From Cryptomeria japonica (Eukaryota; Streptophyta; Pinopsida; Cupressales; Cupressaceae): 64,000 nt of DNA. Numbering within the stretch: the stretch's first letter is position 1; each line of letters opens with the position of its first letter. The notes under the pieces were generated by a model that was not told where the DNA came from, searched no databases, and saw only the letters and a program-made list of their open reading frames with translations. Below, one piece after another: positions 11,042 through 22,531 of this stretch. Made by a program: the position numbers and the translations under genes. The stretch is taken from contig NC_081412.1 of assembly GCF_030272615.1 (NCBI RefSeq), forward strand, positions 546,912,202-546,976,201, read 5' to 3'.

Positions 11042-13962
11042 ATGGGAAAGAACAAGTGAGGAACGATAGAACAACGAGAGGCTGAAAAGGAAAGACAAAG
11101 GCATCGTATGAAGAAATTGTGTGACATAAGAACCATGGGAGAAGAAGGTATGTCATCCTCAACGTCTCAATTCAATTTACCAAATGAACATAATGGACCT
11201 AATGCAATTCAAGAATAGACATTTGATTTACCATATGAACCTAATGCAATTGAAGAAGATACCACATTGAATAATCAATTAAATGATGAACATACACCTT
11301 CTCTGTTTGATGAATTGAATGTACATAATGCACCGATGTTAACACCTCCTAGAATTTTTCATAGGAAACCAATGTATCTAATGGACATTGATGAGAATAT
11401 ATTGAAGCCAATGTCCGATAAAATGAATGAACGAACTTGTAGGAGAATGGTTAAAAGAATATGGAAAAACTATTTTGAAAACTTAAATCAAACCGCAAGA
11501 TGTCAATTAATTGTTCAAATGATTAAAAAAATGAATTTTAGAGAGACAATGAAAATTCTAGGCCTAAGATTATCTGAAAGTAATAGTGAAAGAACTATTG
11601 TGAGAAATTTATTTGATTCATATCAAGCTATTGGTTCAAAATCACGTACTAAATATTCTACTGCTACTCGACGTGTCATTGCATCAACCATAATGAGAAA
11701 AAAAATCAAAAAAGATCATTTGATAAGAAAAACAAGTAAGTCATTAAACGTTAGTAGAACAACATTAAGTAAAGAATTAAAGAGGCAGGAAAAAATAAAG
11801 GAACCTAACAATAATTCTCTTTGGGTATTCTCGGGTAGACTACCATGCAGAGACAAGGTTGTTGTTGATGCACTAAGAACATTAATTGAAAAATTTTGGC
11901 ATGACAACACAAGAGTTTCGCCCAGCCAAAGAGATGTTGTTAGAAGGTGAATCGGGTCTACAAATCATGAGCCACATGCCAAACACTATTTGGAGACGAC
12001 TCAAACTAAATTTTATGAAAGATTCCTTCAAAAGTTTCCTCAAATAAGAATTTCTCAAAGATTTTTTGAAATGGAAAAACCTTTTTATATTAAGATTAAT
12101 CATGTATGTACCACGTGTTGTTGTAGGATGCATATTGAATTTCCCATGCACTATGATATTTTTCGTCACATTTGTTCTACTTTGCACACTAACAATGTTT
12201 TGCAGGAAAGCAACATACAAGTACCTCCTGAGTCGATAAGACAATTTATTTCAAGTGTGCTATGTAATAGACATGATGGTTACATTTATTATAAAATGCC
12301 TTGTTTGGAAGGTTCTTGTGCTATATGTGGTGGTTTGCAATGTTTACCAAGATGTGTACATTTGGAGAGCACACGTGAAATTGGTACGAAACTAGTTTGT
12401 TTTAGAAAATACATGATAGTCACATATGGAGTTAAAGATGGAAAAGATTTGAAGATATGTGAGCTAGTGAAAAATGATATATGTGTAGCTGAATTTATGA
12501 AAATGTTTCAAGAGAAACTAGTTTATGAGTACATAATTCATACACATACAGTTCGATGGTTAGATGAGCAATTCAAGTTATGTAAGGACACATTTTTTCT
12601 TGGCACCATTGTCTCTATCGTTGATTTTGCTGAAAATTATACACTACAACCTCAAAATAAAGTGCAATCTATGTATTATAATTCTACACAAGTTTCTATG
12701 TTTGTACACATAGTATTCATGCATGCAGATGATAGCATAGAGGAGGATAGAAAGGTTGTAAGAGAGTAGCACTTCTACATAAGTGATGATTTTACTCATT
12801 CATCAGAGTTTGTACAAGGATGATTTAAAGTTTTCTATGATAGTTTAAGGGAAAGGAACATACGATACAACTGACACTTAATATGATCAAATAATTGCAC
12901 CGCACAATTCAAGAATGCAAGGATAATTTATTGGTTGACAAGGATGCATATGACAAGAGGTGTACAACATTTTTTGAATTTCACTAAGGCTGGACATGGT
13001 AAGGGAGAGCACGATGGTGCAGGAGCATGTGTAAAAAGAGCCCTAGCTAGAGAAGAATTGAAGTACAAAGGTGGTCCTGAGTTGATAGATGCAGGAACAA
13101 TTGTGGGATGGTGTAAGTCTATGATGAGTCTAAGTAATCCAGGTACGTCAATGGTTCATAGATCTTTTTGGTTGATCACTGAATCTAACATTGAAAACTA
13201 TCTAGATTGTTGTACAGTTGCAAGGTCGAGTGACATGCACTCATTTATGAGTTCAAATTCAAGTTCACTAGTAATTTATATGAGACAGATTGTATGCTTT
13301 TTCTCTTCATGCATGTATTGTTTGTGGGAAGAATGTGAATCACAATAGTGGGTTGACAAATGGTCTTGTAGACGGTTGGTTCCCATTGATACATATCAAA
13401 TTCCCAAAGCACTATAATTGAGCCAGATGGAGACATCAGTAGATTTTGACCATGTATCTGACCTAGTGGATTCAGGTGACTTTTTGAGTTAATTTTTTTG
13501 CAATTATTATTTTTGGTTCATTTTATTGTACATTATACTTTATTTTTTGTATTAATTAACACTTTATAAAATGCAGGTCATGTGTATACAATTGTTGCAA
13601 AAGAGAACAATGAAGAAGGAATGGATAACTATTTGTGTTGTTGTGTTGAGCCAAAAAGAAAATTGACAACCACAATCATTGATGGAGAGGGTATTGAGTA
13701 CCCAATAGGGTCTGTTGTCATGATAGGAACATGGCTTAGAAGATACCCTATCAAGAATTCTGATGTTTGGTTGTTTGAGGACTTTGAAACACATAGACAT
13801 ATTCTTCATTTCTCTAACCTTGTTGTTGCAACAAATATTTATTTTATTAAGTATCGTGGTAGACCTCATAACAAGATTTTATGGAAAGTTCATGAATCTG
13901 ACCGCGAGGCAATACTTGACACAATACAGGTTAGAGCCGATCCTGAAGGCTCACTTGATTGA
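11042..13962 (+). pseudogene. Gene A: DDE-type transposase, multiply disrupted
   Basis: One frame runs from the ATG at 11042 to 13475. Removing a 101-bp intron (13476-13576) links it in frame to 13577-13962, giving 939 codons. Nine in-frame stops interrupt it: 11057, 11216, 11948, 12767, 12821, 12872, 12884, 13346 and 13415. Visible regions are a basic N-terminus, a helix-turn-helix-like stretch TSKSLNVSRTTLSKELKR (about 232-249), and cysteine clusters CTTCCC (about 356) and CAICGGLQCLPRC (about 426). The catalytic core has DFAENY (D528), a degraded second motif SNNCTAQFKN (about 616) and GHGKGEHDGAGACVKRA (E656). Related uncharacterised plant and animal proteins, as I remember them, read SDG at the second motif; here the Asp is Asn and the preceding residue is a stop. 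The C-terminal exon is intact. I do not assign a superfamily. Confidence 0.75.
13476..13576 (+). other. Predicted intron of gene A
   Basis: GTGACTTTTTGAG opens it and a T-rich stretch ending AAAATGCAG closes it. Splicing joins DLVDSG in one frame to HVYTIVAKEN in another, and the total coding length becomes a multiple of three. This joins two conserved-looking halves without a frameshift. Confidence 0.7.
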
Positions 13963-14499
13963 TTCTATGGTTCAGAATAGAATGATTTTGAGAATTTTTT
14001 ATAAATCATCGACAAATTGTTCTATATTCATTTTTTGTGTATATAAATGCCCATGAGCTGATTTTTACATGTTTAGGGGCATAATTTTCTATATTTAAAT
14101 GACAATGAGCTGATTTGTACATATGTAGATGCCAAATTTTGTATATTAAAATGACAATGAGCTGAATCGCACATATTGTAATGCCAAATTTTGTATAAAA
14201 TCCCATTAGATGATTTGTAAGACATATTTTTGTATAATCAAATAGCCAAGAGCTGATTTGACCATATTTAGAGGCAAACTTTTGAATAATATGTGACAAT
14301 GTTTTGTGACTATTTTTTGTGTCAATGTTTTGTGACTATGTTTTGAGTATATGTGATGTGATAAGGTCAATCATGAGCATGATTATTTTATAATCATGGA
14401 GAATTATTTGAGTCATTATTGGGTCATAGGGGTCATAGATTGCAACTAGATACAATTTGAGAAAAAAATATCATTATTGTCAAAAACATTGTCAAACAA

Positions 14500-16085
14500 C
14501 TTGTACATTGCACCAGTAGGGTATGACTCTCGACATTCAGGCACTTTGGAATGCATGAGAGGGGCATGCATAACGTAAACCTGCCCACCCAGATGCGCTC
14601 GTGACATCAGTTTGTGCACATGATGAACTGACTCAATTCTAGCCAATCCTGAAACTTTGCATTGCATGCAACTGATAGTTTTTGCAGCAGGCGAAAAAAT
14701 GCTACCAATTGAAAATGGCTCTAAGTCATCAAAAAATGAGATAGGTCATTGTAGAGGAGCCTCACGCGACCCCACAGGTTCAAACAGATCGATCATATGT
14801 GTCTTGGATTGGAAGAAACACTTTGTCAAATTTTGACAATTTTTTGGACTCAAGGCACTTGAGAGATCGCACCGGTGGGGTATAACTCTCGAAGTTCTAG
14901 CACTTTAGGATGCATGATAGGGGCATGCCTAGCATAAAACTACCCACTCGGATGTTTTTGTGATGTCAATTTGAGTACACGACGAACCGAATCAATTCTA
15001 GCCAATCTTGCAACTTTGCATTGCATGCAACTGATGGTTTTTGCAACAAGCAAAAAAATGCTACCAATTGAAAATGGATTTGAGTCATCAAAAACTGAGA
15101 TAGGCCATTGTAGAGGAGCCTCACACAACCCCACAAGTTCAAATAGATCAATCATATGTGTCCTAGATTGGAAGAAACAATCTGTTAAATTTTGATAATT
15201 TTTTGGACTCAAGGCACTTGAGAGATCGCACCAGTAGGGTACATGACTCTCGACGTTTTGATTCTTTGGGATGCATGACAAGGGCATGCCTAGCATAAAC
15301 CTACCCACTCAGATGCACTTGTGATGTCAGTTTGTGCACATGACAAACCAAATTAATTCTAGTCAATCTTGCAAATTTGCATTGCATGCAACTAACGATT
15401 TTTGCAACAGTCAAAACAACGCTACCAATTGCAAATGGCTCCGAGTCAAGAAAAACCAAGATAGAAAATTGTAGAGGAGTCTCACAAGACCCCATAAGTT
15501 CAAACAGATCTATCATATGTGTCTTGGATTGGAAGAAATAGTCCGTCAAATTTTGACAATTTTTTGGACTAAGGGCAATTGAGAAATCGCACCAGTAGGG
15601 TATGACTCTCGATGTTCTGGCACTTTGGGATGCATGACAAGGGCATGAATAGTGTAAACTTGCCCACCCAGACACACTCGTGATGTCAGTTTGTGCACAT
15701 AATGAACCAAATCAATTCTAGCCAATCCTGCAACTTTGCATTGCATGCAACTGATGACTTTTGCAGCTGACAAAAAAATGCTACAAATTGAAAATGGCTC
15801 TGATTTGTCAAAAACTGAGATAGACCATTGTAGAGGAGCCTCACGCGACCCTAGGGGTTCAAATAGATCGATCATATGTGTCCTGGATTGGAAGAAATAG
15901 TCTGTCAAAGATTGACAATTTTTTGGACTTAGGGCACTTGAGAGATCGCGCTGGTAGGGTATGACTCTTGATGTTCTGATGCTTTTGGATGCACGATAGG
16001 AGAATTCCTAGCATAAAATTGCCCACCCAGACGTGCTTGTGATGTTGGCTTGTGCACATGACAACTAAAATTTGACCATTGCGAG
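14500..16085 (-). repeat. Tandem array, about 4.4 copies of a 360-bp unit
   Basis: The landmark GCTACCAATT (one copy GCTACAAATT) occurs at 14701, 15060, 15421 and 15780, giving periods of 359, 361 and 359 bp. GGGTATGACTCTCGA-type landmarks recur in the same register at about 14519, 14878, 15237, 15598 and 15957. On the minus strand each unit is nearly open for 120 codons, containing FFQSRTHMIDLFEL and SCMQCKVA. Single-base indels shift the frame between units. It lies between the 3' ends of genes A and B, so it may be a terminator or spacer satellite, or the remains of a repeated protein domain. Confidence 0.9.
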
Positions 16086-16395
16086 CGTGAGGGTGCTCTC
16101 GCACCAAACACATATTGTTGTTTATATTCATATTATTGATTACATAGGCAAATGATCAATTAAATTTATAAAAGGACAGCCATGAAATACAACGAATACA
16201 AAATAATGAACTCAGTACACATTTATTGGATCGAATATCAACATTTATATATATCAAAAAAAGGCATGTCTGCCAAGTCAATACAAGTATTACAAAAATG
16301 TGGCATATGCCATGTCGAAATCGATATACAATTAAAATGTAGAATATATCTACATGTATTGGTCATTCTATAACAAAAAATAACACTATATGATC

Positions 16396-18979
16396 CTAAA
16401 CTTGTGGTGGATCATCAAAATCAAGCCTCTTGATGCAGTTTGCAGCTCTGTAGATGGCTGCAAAACCATAATTCAAAAGCCAAGTTAGAATCCTTTTGTA
16501 GACAATATTTCACAATTAACAACATAAATATGCATTTAACTATAATTCTTTTGCAATTGAAATGTAGATTACCTCATCGGGTGATCTAGGAGCTAATGTA
16601 TGCGCTCTCCTCTCCTTGTCACTCTTAGGAATTTTCTTGAAGACATACTTAAAAGGATCCACATTATGGCCATACCACAAAGGGGTCTATTGTAGATTAA
16701 ATGTACAATTAATACAATGTACTAACATAAATATATCAAAACACTTAAAAGCTATAATATAGAGAACAATGATGTACCCGTGCCTGAGATGCTTCTCCAA
16801 TGGACTGGGGATGGCTCACCATTGATGGAGAAACTGTCGCTAATACCTATACAAAAAATGATCAAAGATTAAATACAATTAATATAATGATAAGTATTGT
16901 AGGTTAAAAACAATTAATGCAATATACCAAAAAAAAGTGTAATGGATCCTGAGATGCTTCTCCAATGCATGGAGGAAGGCTCACCATTGATGAAACAACT
17001 ATGGATATTTCCTATAAGAATAAATTATAAGATTATAATTTATATCACAAGTTCATATGTACGCATGCATATAATCATGAAATCAATAAAATAAAGTAGA
17101 GATACATACCTCTACCCTGTCTTGATCCACGAGCGAATCAGGTGCATTCAACAAATCCACATAGCTCAATGGCTACTGTACATGTAAAATAGACAAAAAA
17201 CACTAATAAATCTACAAACCCCAGCTAATACTTGATTTCAACATTTTCAAACAATTGTACAACTAAAAATGTGTTCAATTACCTTCTTCCCATGTTTTGG
17301 CATCTTCGAGGAATTCTTTTTCTTAGGATGAGGCCTAGACATGGAGGGGGTACCCTAAAAAAAAAAATTAACACGAGATATTAGTACAGATAATATATTA
17401 AACATAATTTTAAAAATCTAAAATGAAATGACTTGCATATTTCATCAAAACAATACATAAAAAGGGTTGTACAAAATATGATACCATATATCCTTGTAGA
17501 CCAAAATCGATCATTGAGAGCGTGACGTCATCAATTTGGGACATTTGGTCCTCTATCAACACCTACAAACCGAAAATTGGACCAAGCATTAAAGATAGTT
17601 ACTATATCTTGTAATTTTTTTGAATTCAAAGTGTACTATTATATTTTAACATGTTACAAAATTTATACCTCAAGCATCGAAGTTGCAGCTGTAGTAATTG
17701 GGGGAGGAGTATGGGATACCGCTATTGCATCATAGAATGCATATTATTTGTCTCAATTTAAATCGATGTATATGTAATTACAAATTTAAAGTGACTGATA
17801 AATAAAATGCTATGAATTCAAATCAACACACCGATGTCTGTCACTGATGGGAAAACACCATGTGCATCAACTCATTTGTTAGCGTGAAATCCTCAGCCAT
17901 GTGGGCGTGACATCTACTCCCGCAAATCGTGCACGGATGAGATGTGGATGCATCTGCACCGACCGCATCATTTATCCCTGAGCATATTCCCAAGCAATTG
18001 ACACACATATGTTGAATGGGCTCTCTATCGCCACCTGGAGCAACTAATGGCTCATCATCCAGTACAATAGGGTGTGCTAATGATGTCCCATGCTGGATAA
18101 TGGCACCAGTCAATTTTGTGTCTACCTGAAGAGTTTGTAGCTCCATCGACTCTTTCAGCTCTACTGTGATAGCCTGATACACGTCGGTTTTGGGTGCTAG
18201 GGGGCGATGACTCTCCGGGGCTAATCGCCTATGGGCTCTAGGTCTATCTTGGGAAGAGCTACCACCTCTACCATGGAGCTCTCTCATGTCAAAATAGTTT
18301 GGCCGCACATTGAGCACAAACTCACAATATACTTTTCTCAAAAAATACAATGGCACCTAATAATTATTACAAGGTGGATCATCAAAGACCATCCACCACC
18401 TCTGCCAAAAAAGATTCTTCATCTGCACATTGGTACACCAATGTATGGGAAACCTCTTTGCATTAAGAGGTAAAGACTGACTAGTTTTAGGATCAACAAA
18501 AAGGGCACATATTTCTTGTTTACTAATATTTTTGTTTTTGAGTCCCTCAATGATAACCCATCAACATAGAATTGATGACACCTATCCCTAAAGTTTCCCC
18601 ATTTGATAATTTGTGTGGAAACAACTATGGCACCACTAGCTAATGTTTCTAGGCTAGTGGCGAGGGATTTATGATGCTCAAGTTTGGATTTTTTCAATTT
18701 ATCAATCAATCTATTGATTTTAGACGTATTTTGTCCTAACTAATTAATTAATTGCTCTTGTGTTTCAGGTGTGCGGTCAAAAGGATGAATTGGGGGTGTA
18801 TCTTGTGTGTTTTCAGGAGGTGCATTTTGTTGTTCTTGATGTGGATTAGAAGAATCTAGTTTTTGAAACAAAAAATGAAAAAACCTAATCAAAATTAATG
18901 AAATTAAATTCAAAATGTAAAACAAATTGAACAAACGGGAAAGAAAGACAAAAATTAGCAAAAACTAACCTTGAGCCAT
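16396..18979 (-). pseudogene. Gene B: multi-exon transposon accessory protein, function unknown
   Basis: Read on the minus strand. Exon 1 (18979-18970) gives MAQ and splices GT/AG into exon 2 (18855-17832). Further exons with good GT/AG sites are 17721-17669, 17562-17485, 17354-17283, 17172-17110, 17011 to about 16944, 16846-16778, 16686-16573 and a last exon ending at 16396. Most keep frame (78, 72, 63, 69 and 114 nt). Exon 2 has a TAG after QEQLIN and a one-base loss in a T run at 18498-18502, after which the other frame reads FPIHWCTNVQMKNLFWQRWW. A cysteine-rich stretch, CVNCLGIC...CTICGSRCH, may bind zinc. Exon 5 is strongly basic (SRPHPKKKNSSKMPKHGKK), like a nuclear signal. No known family is recognised. 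Two-gene elements such as CACTA or PIF/Harbinger carry a DNA-binding partner in a comparable place; that role here is inference. Confidence 0.6.
16778..17011 (-). repeat. Duplicated exon pair within gene B
   Basis: The exons at 17011-16944 and 16846-16778 encode near copies: SSMVSLPPCIGEASQ and SPSMVSHPQSIGEASQ. The downstream copy ends CGG|GTACATC, a good donor. The upstream copy has CCATTACAC at the same place, so its donor GT is lost and the exon is probably dead. About 165 bp separates the two starts. Confidence 0.7.
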
Positions 18980-19137
18980 AGTGTTTGGAGGAGAAATGTG
19001 GCACCTCATTCACGATTTGGAGGAGAAATATACCACCCCATTCACGGTTTAGCAAAGAAAATGAAGAAAAAAGGTAGTAAAAATGCGACTGTCACGAGAA
19101 AATAAGACCCAGTTTTTTTGTTAAACTTTTTTTGACA

Positions 19138-19320
19138 GGTACCGCATACACGGTCCTTTAGGGATTATTAGCGTGTACGTGCTCATTTTCCTATACGTAG
19201 TGTAGACACACTCATTTTCTGAAAGGTAGCGCATATGTGCTACCTTTTCTAGGCTCAGGAACAACAAACCTGAGCATGTACATGGTGATTTCAAATTTTA
19301 TAACCACGTACGCGCTACTT
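19138..19320. repeat. Right subterminal palindromic motifs
   Basis: At least five variants of the left-end motif family occur: GTACCGCATACACGGTCC, AGCGTGTACGTGCTCA, ATACGTAGTGTAGACAC, GGTAGCGCATATGTGCTACC and CCACGTACGCGCTACT. They lie just upstream (in minus-strand sense) of gene B, matching the position of the left cluster relative to gene A. Confidence 0.6.
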
Positions 19321-19343
19321 GTTTTTCCATGTTTTTTTTGGGT

Positions 19344-19383
19344 GGTGTCCACTTTTTTAACCATCATATTTGTGCACATACCC
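19344..19383 (-). repeat. Right terminal inverted repeat
   Basis: Partner of 6432-6479. On the minus strand it reads GGGTATGTGCACAAATATGA, then TGGTTAAAAAAGTGGACACC. Confidence 0.75.
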
Positions 19384-19561
19384 AAGGCCTTAACACCTCT
19401 CGACATCCGCATTCCACCTAATTGCCACCACTTTTCAATCTCCATGGTGTTGTTACATCTTTCCTTCATCACATGTAGGCTCTTCAACTCCTGCATCATT
19501 GTGCCTCTGACCTACCTTCTTCCACCAACCTCAACTGGGTGGGATTTGAACTAATACCATA
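19384..19561 (-). mobile_element. Possible Ty3/gypsy leader and gag start
   Basis: On the minus strand TGGTATTAG near 19552-19560 resembles the initiator-Met primer-binding site TGGTATCAGAG. After about 60 bp it is followed by an ATG frame (MMQELKSLHVMKER...) that runs into the transposon end. Strand and order fit the 5' part of the gypsy element whose chromodomain lies at 6007-6431. The internal pol region is missing, so a deletion must also have occurred if the two belong together. Confidence 0.3.
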
Positions 19562-20574
19562 GCATCAACATTACTTGCAACTTGTCATTGCATGGTGGGG
19601 TCAACCTGCTATTATACACAGTTTGTTATAATCAAACATAAGGTTAATTAAAAATTAAAAAGTACTAAAATATATTTAATTTTAAAAATATGATGCACTA
19701 GAGGAGAAAATATTTTCCAAATCGATGTTAATTTTTAATGATAAATAATTTATAAAATAGTCTACATCGCATAAAAATTATGCTATTTTGAGTAACTTGA
19801 ACATTAAAATACTATCAAAAGATACATATTCATATATTTTTCATCCACGCACTAGACATTATAGTTGAATAAGAGAAATAAGTAAATTTACTATATTAAT
19901 AGAACCATTCCATAGACCTCATTTTTTTAAGAAATAGTAATTAAAATATTCTCTTGAACTTAACAAAAAATTTATACTCAACTAATAATTTAAAAAAAAA
20001 TATAAACATAACCTACACTCAAAGTTTCCTATTTCATAAGTTTATGTCATTAAATTTAAAACACACATGTCACTTTTATGCACTCCAATTTGCAAAATTG
20101 TATTTGTGTTGTCACTTCATTTATAAAGTTGGAACATAGTGTTGAAATTTAACCAAAAAAATAATTAAATGCAAGACAAACACACACAAAGAAATTGCAA
20201 AGAATAAAATTTTATTCATGACACATGCACCCAAAATTGACACTAATTAAAATCATGGTTAATAAGATTACACAAAGACTCATCTCATAATTTAGCTTGA
20301 GGGAAATAGTAAATAAGAAACTACATATTTAATCAAGATATATTTCATCTCCAACTTAATCACTATTTCAAAAATTTGTAACCACAAACTAAATATAAAT
20401 AATGTTAGGTGTATCTACATGATACAAAGATGGTTGAGGTACGACATAGAAACAATCAAAATGATATAATTTATAAGATTATACCAAATAAATATATCTA
20501 ATTGAAAATCATATAGAACTAGCATGATATAGATATAGAAGATATGTAATCAATTAACCACAAAGTTCAAGTAA
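19562..20574. other. AT-rich DNA, possibly a gypsy LTR
   Basis: No gene is seen. If the primer-binding site near 19555 is real, the minus-strand 5' LTR would occupy part of this stretch. I found no second copy to confirm it. Confidence 0.3.
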
Positions 20575-22531
20575 ATGTTTTTTATTAAGGAACAAACAAG
20601 TTTTAAGGGGACACGAAACCCCTTACAACAAGTTTTGAAGGGACCTGAAACCCTCGGATTTTGCACGGATCTGAAACCCATGGAAGAATGTTGTAAGAAG
20701 AATCAGCAAAGACTACTAGTAGCCCAATCTCAACCTAACAGAAAAATCATTGAAGACACGGTTGAACAAAGGAGGTCAAAGCCATCCTCCAAAAACTCAA
20801 ACAATGCCAAAAGATGTCAAAACAGGAAAGCACAAGGGTTTTATCAAGGCTCCCTTAACCTTCATGAAATACCAAGGGTTTTTCCAAGCACCCAAAAACT
20901 AAACATTAAGTTTGTGCAATAATTGCACAACCATAGCATCCAGAGTCCAAGGGGTTTTGAAAAGCTCCCCAAACCTTCATATTGGGTTTTGAGTTGGCTC
21001 CCAAAACTAGCAAGTTGAACCGAGCAAAGATAATCTAGCAAGAAGTCAACACCCTCCCAACATAACTCCTAACAACCTCAATATGAAGGAGACCCACCTC
21101 AATAGGAATTGAAGGGAAACAAACCTCCTACTGATCCTCCCAAACACCATTCAACTCCACCAAACAACACCTCGCATCTTCTTCAGTGAAAACCATCTCG
21201 ACCTCTATAGAAGATAGCACCACCTTAAAAGGACTATCCAAAAAGACCAAATATTTTGATACAGAAAAACAAACCAACTCAGCTAGGAACTCTCCACCTC
21301 AATACGAGAGACCAAAGCCAAGACAACATAAGGGTCAAAATGGCCCCCTTCAAAGAAACACCCATAGGAAGGGTCCACCTCCATAGGGCCATAGGGCAGA
21401 GCCACAGAAGCAAAGACATGTAGCACAACATCATGCCCCACCTCCCAAGAATGTTTGCTTCCTCGATCTCCACCTCAAAAGGAGACAACTTCATTTCTAA
21501 AGAAAGAGCGTGAGAGAATGAGAACCAAAGAGACCATGAGGCATACATAAGCCAAACTAACCAAACAAGCTCCACTTCAATAGAAAAGACAAAGCTTAGA
21601 TAAAAGGGAGAAACAAAAACATCCCTTAAGAAATCGATCCAAGAAATCGATCCAACAAAAGATAGGCAATAAATCCAAGGAGATCCACAATCTTGAGTAC
21701 CAAGACACAACATAAACCAGACTGAAAGGAAAACCCACATCAATAGGATATCCAAGAGAGAGCCGGAGAAGCCTAGAACCCTTCACCCAAGAACCAGCAA
21801 CAGAAACCAGCCTAGGAAACAGCAGAGCCACAAGCATCCTATAGCACAACAGAAATCTCTTTAAAAAGGCATTACAAACATAGCTTCTAGCACCAAGGAT
21901 CATCTCCAAGCTGCTGAGACAAAAGTTGAGGCCAAACCCTCAACAACTCAGCTCTCTCGACATCCAATAGCCATCCAAGCCACAACCAGAGATAGGCACA
22001 AAAATCATAAGAAACAGAGGGCAAAATCCTCTCAACAGACCCAACCCCAAGAAAAGGCACAGTCGAGCACCAATTGAAGACCCAATAGAGAAGAGCCTTC
22101 TAAAACGAAGGCTAGAAATCATCACCTTCACATTTGCAAACAACCATAGCCATCACAGAGGAAGCGCCCTTCCAGAATAGAACAGGGCCGAACAAAAGTC
22201 CTCGAAAATGCGATGAGGGGAAACACCCCATGGAAAGGCACGAGGATAAGGAGACCCCAAAACCAGATCTATCAACGACAACACCCATGTCATCACCATC
22301 ATTCTTGACTTCATTTTGGAGACAGACCCAAAAGTGGGCCAAAAATAACATCGCCCTCACCTTTGCAGGCATCATACTCTGCATAGGGGTGGGGATGTCA
22401 CGCAGCATCAACAGCTTCAACATATCCCTCTGCGGCAGAGCCCCCAGCACAACTCCCACCACTCGATCTTCCGAGCTCCTTCCGCAGGTAAGAAACCACA
22501 GTAAAAGGCAAAGGGGGGGGGATCTATATCA
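20575..22531 (-). repeat. Unclassified GC-richer element
   Basis: On the minus strand it starts near a C8 run and CTTTTACTGTGGTTTCTTAC and ends ...TTGTTCCTTAATAAAAAACA. Base composition is clearly different from both neighbours. The terminal AATAAAAAA-like tail suggests a retroelement copied from RNA, such as a LINE derivative. No reverse transcriptase motif is visible and the open frames are short. It abuts the left LTR of the copia at 22532. Confidence 0.35.

Larger units (their letters stand above)
6432..19383. mobile_element. Two-gene TIR DNA transposon, about 13 kb, inactive
   Basis: The limits come from inverted termini: GGGTAAGTGCACAAA at 6432 and, in reverse complement, GGGTATGTGCACAAA ending at 19383. 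The match continues as ATG-TGGT-AAAAA and then AGTGGACAC. Inside each end are clusters of palindromic GCGCATATGCGC-type motifs. Gene A (+, 11042-13962) is a transposase and gene B (-, 16396-18979) is unknown; they converge on a 360-bp repeat array. Both genes carry stops, and gene A has lost a likely catalytic residue, so this copy cannot be autonomous. Candidate flanks (TTTAT and AAGGC) do not match, so no target duplication is proven. The superfamily is not assigned. The 500-N gap hides part of the gene A leader. Confidence 0.75.

Noticed and set aside
14500-16085. CRISPR-like array
   Set aside because: The unit is 360 bp with no short-repeat/spacer pattern, in plant nuclear DNA. It is an ordinary tandem repeat.
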